DNA from: an uncultured Bacteroidaceae bacterium
GTDB taxonomy: Bacteria; Bacteroidota; Bacteroidia; Bacteroidales; Bacteroidaceae
DNA: 11,732 bases
NCBI GenBank assembly: GCA_934364765.1
Contig: CAKRMO010000015.1
Span: 1-11,732, forward strand
Direction of reading: 5' to 3'
Notes under the pieces: generated by a model
Told to the model about the DNA's origin: nothing
What the model saw: the letters and a program-made list of their open reading frames with translations, nothing else
Database searches by the model: none
Shown here: positions 7,601-11,732 of the stretch, one piece after another
Numbering within the stretch: the stretch's first letter is position 1
Layout of the letters: every line of letters begins with the position of its first letter
Program-made: the position numbers and the translations under genes

Positions 7601-8991
7601 GCCAGTGCGCTTGCCCTGTCCTTCTTTGCCTGGAGTTCCTTCAGCTCGTCGAGCTTGCTTGCATCGGCGGGAACGAACTTCCACCACGAGATGTTCTCGT
7701 AAACGCTCGCCGGCGAAATCTTGCCGAAGCTGCCCGCGCCGCTGTTGTGCGACAGCGGATGGTAGGGGAAGGGGTTCGCCGTGTTTGCTATGTAGTAGCA
7801 TCCGTTTCCGAGAGGCTCAACCGTCTGGTGTATGGTGTCGGTGTCGTTCATCTTCACATACACGGCTGTAACCCATGCGTCGCCGGGCACGGTGTAAACG
7901 TATTTGTCGTTGCCGCCGTTGCGGAACGAGAAGTTGCCGTCCTCCTGACGTGTTGCATAGAAATAGTAGTAAGGGTTCTGGCTGTCCAGAGTGCCCCATT
8001 TCAGTTCCGCGTCGTCGGCGTTCCACGCCTTGTCAACGCCCTGCTTCTTGAAGAACGAGCTGTCGCCCGCCACGATGAAATACCAGCCGTCGGTGATTGG
8101 GTTCACGCTTGCCGTGATGTCGGCGATAGCCTTGCGCAAATTTGCAATGGCGGCGTTGAGCTCGTCGTCGCCGGCGTTGGGGTTGTCTATCTGGTCAAGG
8201 CAGGAGGCGAAAGTGGTCTGATAGGTGTCGTATGCCGTCTGGCTCACATAGCCTATGCCCTCACCAACCTTGAAGTCGCGGTTGAGGTCGTAGATTGAGT
8301 CAACCACGTTCTGCAGTATCTGCTTCTTGTCTGTAATGGGCACAGCGGGATAGAACTGCAGTTCCGAAAAAGTCCAATAGGCATACGAGGAGCCCGGGGT
8401 GCCTGAAGCCTTGCGCGGGATTAGGCGCAGGTAGCGGTAAGTCTCGGGCAACTCTATGTAGCCGTAGTAAGGCCAGCCTTCGCTGTCGGAAGCGGGGATG
8501 TCTTTGAGCTTCTTCACGAATTTCCACGAGCTTTCCTCGTCAGGGGTGTTGGTTGCGTAAATGTCCAGCTCCACAGGGGTGATGCCATGGCGCACCGTGC
8601 CGTTATAGACATCCTCGCGGCGGTGCATCATAAGCATGAGCTGCGTGAGGTCGTCGCGCATGAGGTCAACCTGAATCCACTCGTCCTGTGTCCTGAGGTC
8701 CATCCCTGTCGGGTCGGAATGCCAGTAGGTGTTCAGGTTGTCGTCAATAAGCGTGCCAAGATGGTTGTCAGCATCGTAGTACGCCTCGTTGTTTTCGGGA
8801 AGATAGTTGTCGTTTCCCTTTTCGGGCTTCCAGGTGCAGTTGCTCGTGAGCTGCGTCTCGCCTGTTGGCGAAACAACGGTGATGAGAGGCGTGCTCTCGT
8901 CAGCCTCATAGTTCTGAGCCTGCGCACCAGAAGAAAAGCCCAGGATGCAAGCCATTACGCACAGCTTGACCCAAAGTAAACATCTCTTCAT
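4678..8991 (-). CDS. Large secreted F5/8 type C (discoidin-like) multidomain protein with T9SS-like C-terminal tail
   Basis: 1437 residues; ATG at 8989-8991, TAA at 4678-4680. Residues 1-26 are a signal peptide (MKRC, hydrophobic core, SGAQAQ). Three F5/8 type C / CBM32-like domains follow at about 35-215, 485-636 and 725-910. Each has a DxLIDxxxxTxxHS core, a WIQVDL- or LQIDL-type strand, a TxYxxATNTP-like strand and a closing YWxxSExQLYP-type motif. Helical FIVAR-like spacers sit at about 220-295, 640-720 and 912-1045. Two beta-trefoil-like modules occur at about 298-445 and 1046-1225 (GWYFI or KWYYI start, WWKFVP or IWRFVP). A beta-rich region (1226-1395) precedes a tail at 1396-1437 (VDVYTVDGALVK, then KKGLRKGLYII) that resembles type IX secretion sorting domains. 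No catalytic domain was seen, so a surface or released glycan-binding or adhesive role is likely; the ligand is unknown. Confidence 0.88.
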   Translation of the reverse strand: MKRCLLWVKLCVMACILGFSSGAQAQNYEADESTPLITVVSPTGETQLTSNCTWKPEKGNDNYLPENNEAYYDADNHLGTLIDDNLNTYWHSDPTGMDLRTQDEWIQVDLMRDDLTQLMLMMHRREDVYNGTVRHGITPVELDIYATNTPDEESSWKFVKKLKDIPASDSEGWPYYGYIELPETYRYLRLIPRKASGTPGSSYAYWTFSELQFYPAVPITDKKQILQNVVDSIYDLNRDFKVGEGIGYVSQTAYDTYQTTFASCLDQIDNPNAGDDELNAAIANLRKAIADITASVNPITDGWYFIVAGDSSFFKKQGVDKAWNADDAELKWGTLDSQNPYYYFYATRQEDGNFSFRNGGNDKYVYTVPGDAWVTAVYVKMNDTDTIHQTVEPLGNGCYYIANTANPFPYHPLSHNSGAGSFGKISPASVYENISWWKFVPADASKLDELKELQAKKDRASALADSLVEARTLILTIKAPTTGLIKAASQISANCAWTAANGVDKLIDNDHDTHFHSTTGMNLFNQDEWLQIDLNRTDVSKLTIEHWGRNDGAVSGTAWHDTPTKYVVKATNTPEDETSWKEITILEKGFPGNIHNAHYVSPLIDMKANYQYVRLYVKGTSSGNSYWNLSELQLYPEDIPASEGSLYSKNAEMKKAVDDLAAALSVADDHVNNLTVDGTEMAPIRSSIAVINDLLNSAERIQAIVKKANDLNKKLYTLATEGGLITEVNSKDDGTTQLTANNTWMGITPGNDNYSFNAEFIEDGYNLLGALIDDNDQTYWHSDPNWGTLAENPSYLQIDLKRSDVASFLVRIDRRNDLYNGNHRMGVTPRTAIVYGTNDDALGADVTSDLASWTEITTLNDFPDRNVYSQWPYYSKDITPDQPYRYIRFRCTSSCDGVPYWTISGFQLYDSKDRYDNAKSQYYYVEGMKDAADKMMNLAAEVQGKLDNGSATLTDGQDLQDAIDAVAALYQDHNALDNLIDKAKMLIDNAVVGEYMGQLKDESKLTDLQAAIDAAAGLQTSTAKFNEIKKNIEDAMENVYDNIVSVEPGKWYYILSATAEGDAAPENYYGARAEVKGAALYVLGSGKGENEGVYNAGNQLRWGMDDIKNKEREGDIDAIWRFVPVPDSLNLGKRAYYIQNMRTGWYFGNANIQSNDYYFSGSTTPFPFRVTYIGKEQFQIQSLGGRREGALVSFGDNARQVRADLLTAEFDSRASFTFEEFDTEENPEIAMQFDNNTAKIVTLPFAVTELGRNENVHAYQIHSQPSDTELGLVEKWDFAAGEPFILVTGDTTLYEEGQPKVTLMFDAPTDLSIKGDSVNGLVAAFNGKSLVDGGYGYFSGNALKVTDGEKKVSVSAHSGYINPNLIQALEGDPEVVISTLDGGILNKIKEAVSKLSVKVDVYTVDGALVKRNVKASDAKKGLRKGLYIIGKEKVLIK

Positions 8992-9073
8992 TTGGTTTTT
9001 GTATTAAGATTAAACATAAGTTGATGCCATTGTTTGTTATGCATGGTTACGTTAGTGCTGCTTATTCGGCGTG

Positions 9074-9104
9074 TAAATTTACGATTATTTTTTCATATCC
9101 CAAC
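9074..9104 (-). promoter_or_regulatory. Candidate promoter of the large secreted-protein gene
   Basis: On the minus strand GTTG (9101-9104) is followed after exactly 19 bp by TAAATTTA (9074-9081). Each element is one mismatch from the Bacteroidota -33 TTTG and -7 TAnnTTTG consensus, and the spacing is ideal. Predicted leader about 75 nt. Motif-based only. Confidence 0.4.
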
Positions 9105-9283
9105 ATAAGCCCCGAAAAATGTGCAATTTTTTAACAATAAACCTTGTGGAAACCGGTGTCAAGGACACAAGCCGTGGAATACGGGCGAAAGAGCGGTAAC
9201 GATTTGATTCGCAGACGCTTGTACCGTTTCTTGGTTTTACGTGTAAGCGTTTGTTTTACAGAGGGTTGCAAGACGCGGAAAAA

Positions 9284-9366
9284 AGGTCTGATGTAGTCTG
9301 GATTATATCAGACATAATTTTTCCTACATAGGACGTGGTTTTTCCTACATCCGATGTAGTTTGGAA
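9284..9366 (+). repeat. Tandem 20/21-bp repeat array B (about four degenerate units)
   Basis: Units begin near 9284 and at 9304, 9325 and 9346, the last three 21 bp long. They share the TAYRTCnGAYGTAG plus T-run/CC pattern with the array at 2381-2461, in the same orientation. The unit at 9346 has a perfect 6+1+6 palindrome (TACATC-C-GATGTA). Relative to array A, one unit is missing between the ATAATTTTTCC unit and the TACATAGGACGT unit, as expected from unit gain or loss. The array lies upstream of the nigD-like gene, and its last unit runs into the candidate promoter there. Confidence 0.8.
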
Positions 9367-9394
9367 AGTGTTTCGGAAGAAAGCAATATGTTTG
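9360..9394 (+). promoter_or_regulatory. Candidate promoter of the nigD-sigma-anti-sigma operon
   Basis: TATGTTTG at 9387-9394 is an exact match to the Bacteroidota -7 element TAnnTTTG. TTTG at 9360-9363 lies 23 bp upstream, slightly longer than the usual spacing of about 19-21. The TTTG is part of the last repeat unit. Predicted leader about 120 nt. A promoter read by the operon's own ECF sigma factor might look different and cannot be identified here. Confidence 0.35.
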
Positions 9395-9518
9395 CGTTTG
9401 GCGCGTTTTATGGTATGGCAGGCGGTTTTGGTGATGCCCGAAAAAAAATCCGCACATTCAGGCAAGATTTCCGCAATGGGGGCATTATACATATGTATCA
9501 ACAACAAAACATGGGAAA

Positions 9519-10193
9519 ATGAAATGCCTGAACTACCTACTGCCGGCGTTGCTGCTTCTGCCTGCGTTCGCGCTGCAATCGTGCGACGACGACGGCGACA
9601 ACTCAAAAAACTACGCCAACGCAACCGTTACGCTGAAAACCAACCCTGACGACAACACGTTCTATATGCAGCTTGACGACTCCACCACCGTGCTGCCGGC
9701 AAACATCAAGGTGTCGCCCGCCGGGAAGAGCGAGGTGAGGGCGCTCGTGAACCTGAAGTTCACGAAAAACAGCGCAGGCCCTTACTCCCGCGAGGCGTTC
9801 GTGAACTGGATTGACACCATAAGGACGAAAGACATGGCGCAAAACCACGGGGACGACAACGCCACGCTCTACGGCGACGACCCTGTGGAAATCGTGAACC
9901 ATTGGGCGACAAACGCCGAGGACGGCTACCTCACGCTGCGCTTCAGGACATACCACAGCGGCAAAGCCAACCACAGGCTTAACCTTGTGAAAGGCGGCAA
10001 CGCCAACGAGGTGGTGCTGTATCACGATGCCCAAGGGGACAATGCAGGGCGCGTGGGCGACGGCATGATAGCCTTCCGCCTTGAGAAGCAGCCCGACAGC
10101 GACGGCACGCCAAGGGAAATGACGCTGAAATGGAAATCGTTCAGCGGACAGGAGAAGAGCATCAAGTTCAAATACATCCCCCGAAAGCAATAA
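9519..10193 (+). CDS. nigD: NigD-like lipoprotein
   Basis: 224 residues; ATG at 9519. Residues 1-21 are a lipoprotein signal peptide with lipobox L19-Q20-S21-C22. The mature protein would begin C-DDDGD, an acidic run like the Bacteroidota lipoprotein export signal, so surface exposure is possible. The rest matches the NigD-like family: N-terminal OB-like part with YANATVTLKT, YMQLDDSTTVLP and EVRALVN (32-78), then the C-terminal beta-sandwich part with VNWIDTIRTK, DPVEIV, EDGYLTLRFRT, GDGMIAFRL and LKWKSFSG (95-211). It appears full length. The family is named from the nigrescin bacteriocin locus of Prevotella, but its biochemical role is unclear. In Bacteroides thetaiotaomicron a NigD protein beside a sigma/anti-sigma pair affects outer-membrane vesicle production. 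The sigma gene starts 27 nt downstream, so the genes are probably cotranscribed. Symbol given by family only. Confidence 0.9.
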   Translation: MKCLNYLLPALLLLPAFALQSCDDDGDNSKNYANATVTLKTNPDDNTFYMQLDDSTTVLPANIKVSPAGKSEVRALVNLKFTKNSAGPYSREAFVNWIDTIRTKDMAQNHGDDNATLYGDDPVEIVNHWATNAEDGYLTLRFRTYHSGKANHRLNLVKGGNANEVVLYHDAQGDNAGRVGDGMIAFRLEKQPDSDGTPREMTLKWKSFSGQEKSIKFKYIPRKQ

Positions 10194-10220
10194 GGCGGCA
10201 CGTTACACGCCATATATATA

Positions 10221-10784
10221 ATGAGTCTGTTCGCAACCGGCAAAGAGCGCGGAATACTCTCGCTTTTCAAAAAAGATGACCCCTCGGCAATGAGCGTCCT
10301 GTATGGCGAATACGCAGGATGGCTCACCGCCGTATGCTCGCGCTACGTGGGCAACGGGGACGACTGCAAGGACGTGCTTCAGGAAACGTTCATAAAGATT
10401 TTCACGCAGATTGGCACATTTGAGTATCGAGGCAAAGGCTCGCTCAAGGCATGGGCGGGGCGCATAGCCGTGAACGAGGCGTTGCAGACGCTGCGGCGCA
10501 AGGCGGCAACGCCGGTTGAGAACGCCGAAACCCTGCCCGACCTGCCCGATGAGAAACCCGATGTGGAAAGCCTTTCGGCACAGGAGATAGCAGACATGAT
10601 AAAAAAACTTCCGCAAGGCTACCGCACGGTGTTCAACCTCTACGCCGTCGAGGGCAGAAGCCACAAGGAGATAGCCGCAACGCTCGGCATAAGGCCCGAC
10701 ACGTCGGCATCGCAATTCCACAAGGCAAAGAACATGCTCGCCAAGATGATTAACGACTACAAAAACAAAAAGGAGCTGCAATGA
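10221..10784 (+). CDS. ECF-type RNA polymerase sigma factor
   Basis: 187 residues; ATG at 10221 after an AT-rich leader (ATATATATA), TGA at 10782-10784. Region 2 spans about 20-92 (DDCKDVLQETFIKIF, then GSLKAWAGRIAVNEALQTLRR, the -10 and core-RNAP binding part). A short acidic linker covers 93-125. Region 4 spans about 126-178 (LPQGYRTVFNLYAVEGRSHKEIAATLGI as the -35-binding HTH start, with SASQFHKAKNML as recognition helix). There is no region 1.1 or 3, as expected for ECF factors. It directs RNA polymerase to a dedicated promoter set, probably including its own operon. The stop codon overlaps the next start (ATGA), which suggests coupled translation with its anti-sigma partner. In Bacteroides the sigma factor in this position pairs with a dual membrane-spanning anti-sigma protein. 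Confidence 0.93.
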   Translation: MSLFATGKERGILSLFKKDDPSAMSVLYGEYAGWLTAVCSRYVGNGDDCKDVLQETFIKIFTQIGTFEYRGKGSLKAWAGRIAVNEALQTLRRKAATPVENAETLPDLPDEKPDVESLSAQEIADMIKKLPQGYRTVFNLYAVEGRSHKEIAATLGIRPDTSASQFHKAKNMLAKMINDYKNKKELQ

Positions 10785-11732
10785 GAGACGAATGGACAAA
10801 ACGGCTGCAAGCGCGCCTTGAAAACCATGAGGAAACGCCTCCGCAGGGACTGTTTGCCGGCATACAGAAAGAGATGTCGCGGCGCGGCGCAGCCCCTGCC
10901 GCCAAAAAGCGCAGGAACGCCGCCGTGTGGCTGTGGACTGTGCCGGCAGCGGCGGCGGTTGTGGCCGTGGGGCTGTTTCTTGCCAACGCGGTGGACAAGG
11001 CTGTAATCGCAACACTGCCCGCAACCGGCAAGATGCCGCCCGTTGCAAATACAAGCACAAAGGAAAGCGCGGAAACGCCGGCGCACACCCTTTTGGCAAA
11101 AGCGGAAACGCCGCGCAGGAAACGCATCGTCCCGCAGGCTGCCGCCACAACTGGGACATACGCAACCGAAGCCGCAGAGGCTGCAACGCAGAGCGAACCC
11201 GAAACGATGAAGAACGAGGTGAAGAGCATGAGGGGCGCGAAAAAAAACGCGACGGCAGCGGGTGTTGCACGCTCATTCCAAAGCGGCGCAAGTGCCGCAT
11301 TGCACAAAAACGGCGGCACGCGCATAAGCCTCGGCGCATACTACGGCGGGACGGCGGGCAGCACAAACAGGGCGGACGGCGTTATGCTGACGGCGGGAAA
11401 GCCCTTCGGCGAATGCCCCAAGGAAATGGAGGACAACGAAAACGCCACGCTCACCGCCACATCGCGCACGCTGCACACCAAAGCCAGCCACAGCCAGCCC
11501 ATAAGGGCGGGCGTGTCGGCAAAACTCCACTTGGGCGAACGCTGGGGCGTGGAAACGGGAGTGGAATACAGCTACCTGTCATCGCAGTTCGACTATGACA
11601 ACGGCAGCACCGCAGTAAGCACCGAAAGGCAGCACCTGCACTACATCGGAATACCCATAAAGGCAAGCTATTCGCTCGTCAAAACAAAAAAACTCAACAT
11701 ATACGCCTCCGCAGGGGGCGCGGTGGAAAAAC
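10781..11732 (+). CDS. Dual membrane-spanning anti-sigma factor (Dma-type) with outer-membrane beta-barrel, 3' truncated
   Basis: Open from the ATG at 10781 to the window edge (317 residues seen, no stop). It overlaps the sigma gene by 4 bp. Residues 1-45 are a charged helical segment (MRDEWTKRLQARLEN, then PPQGLFAGIQKEM) typical of the cytoplasmic sigma-binding end in these Bacteroidota proteins. A basic KKRR precedes one hydrophobic helix at about 47-70 (VWLWTVPAAAAVVAVGLF), the inner-membrane anchor. Residues about 71-178 are Ala/Thr/Glu/Lys-rich and low complexity, a probable disordered periplasmic linker. From about 179 amphipathic strands begin (RISLGAYYGG, then WGVETGVEYSYLSSQF, HYIGIPIKASY, LNIYASAGG), a PorT/OMP beta-barrel signature. 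The layout matches the Dma family, in which the barrel sits in the outer membrane and the N-terminus holds the sigma factor in the cytoplasm. The missing part should hold the remaining strands. Confidence 0.85.
   Translation, partial: MRDEWTKRLQARLENHEETPPQGLFAGIQKEMSRRGAAPAAKKRRNAAVWLWTVPAAAAVVAVGLFLANAVDKAVIATLPATGKMPPVANTSTKESAETPAHTLLAKAETPRRKRIVPQAAATTGTYATEAAEAATQSEPETMKNEVKSMRGAKKNATAAGVARSFQSGASAALHKNGGTRISLGAYYGGTAGSTNRADGVMLTAGKPFGECPKEMEDNENATLTATSRTLHTKASHSQPIRAGVSAKLHLGERWGVETGVEYSYLSSQFDYDNGSTAVSTERQHLHYIGIPIKASYSLVKTKKLNIYASAGGAVEK

Larger units (their letters stand above)
8992..9518. other. Divergent intergenic region
   Basis: 527 bp between the starts of the secreted-protein gene (-) and the nigD-like gene (+). 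It is AT-rich next to the minus-strand gene. It contains a candidate minus-strand promoter (9074-9104), repeat array B (9284-9366) and a candidate plus-strand promoter (9360-9394). Between 9110 and 9280 I see only short inverted segments (for example GTGTC-AAG-GACAC) and no gene or recognised RNA. Confidence 0.6.

Noticed and set aside
10203..11366. Minus-strand reading frame of 387 codons across the sigma and anti-sigma genes
   Set aside because: Arg/Cys/Ser/Pro-rich composition with no domain, opposite two well-supported genes.
10927..11598. Plus-strand reading frame of 223 codons in another frame of the anti-sigma gene
   Set aside because: Extreme Arg/Gly/His content. The frame starting at 10781 is open to the window edge and shows a TM helix and barrel motifs, so it is the real gene.

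Overview
The window looks like chromosomal DNA of a gut-type Bacteroidota, most likely order Bacteroidales. No ribosomal or other species marker is present, so this rests on protein families: a NigD-like lipoprotein, an ECF sigma factor followed by a membrane-spanning anti-sigma/beta-barrel protein, a tricorn-like S41 peptidase, LuxR-type regulators with the Bacteroidales layout, and a large secreted protein with a type IX secretion-like C-terminal tail. No gene start has a clear Shine-Dalgarno sequence. Several have AT-rich leaders, and candidate promoters fit the Bacteroidota TTTG / TAnnTTTG pattern.

Layout. 1-1570 (+) is the C-terminal part of a tricorn-family serine peptidase that begins outside the window. 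1598-2191 (+) is a small zinc-ribbon protein with an unrecognised C-terminal half, closed by a strong bidirectional hairpin terminator at 2205-2240. 2242-2740 is non-coding and holds a degenerate 20/21-bp tandem repeat (2381-2461) and a 12-bp inverted repeat (2532-2583). 2741-3493 and 3752-4504 (both -) are two 250-residue LuxR-type regulators that are clear paralogues. 4678-8991 (-) encodes a 1437-residue secreted protein with three F5/8 type C (discoidin-like) domains and no visible catalytic domain; a terminator follows at 4621-4654. 8992-9518 is a divergent intergenic region with a second copy of the 20/21-bp repeat (9284-9366) and candidate promoters in both directions.

9519-11732 (+) is the most interesting part. 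It is a three-gene operon: a NigD-like lipoprotein, an ECF sigma factor, and, overlapping the sigma gene by ATGA, a protein running off the right edge. That protein has a cytoplasmic anti-sigma-like N-terminus, one inner-membrane helix, a roughly 108-residue low-complexity linker and the start of an outer-membrane beta-barrel. This matches the NigD / sigma / dual membrane-spanning anti-sigma (Dma) arrangement described in Bacteroides thetaiotaomicron, where it controls outer-membrane vesicle formation. The likely logic is that the outer-membrane barrel senses a condition, the signal crosses the periplasm within the same polypeptide, the sigma factor is released, and nigD expression changes.

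The minus-strand block (two regulators plus the large secreted protein) is flanked on both sides by the 20/21-bp repeat arrays in the same orientation, while all genes outside the block are on the plus strand.
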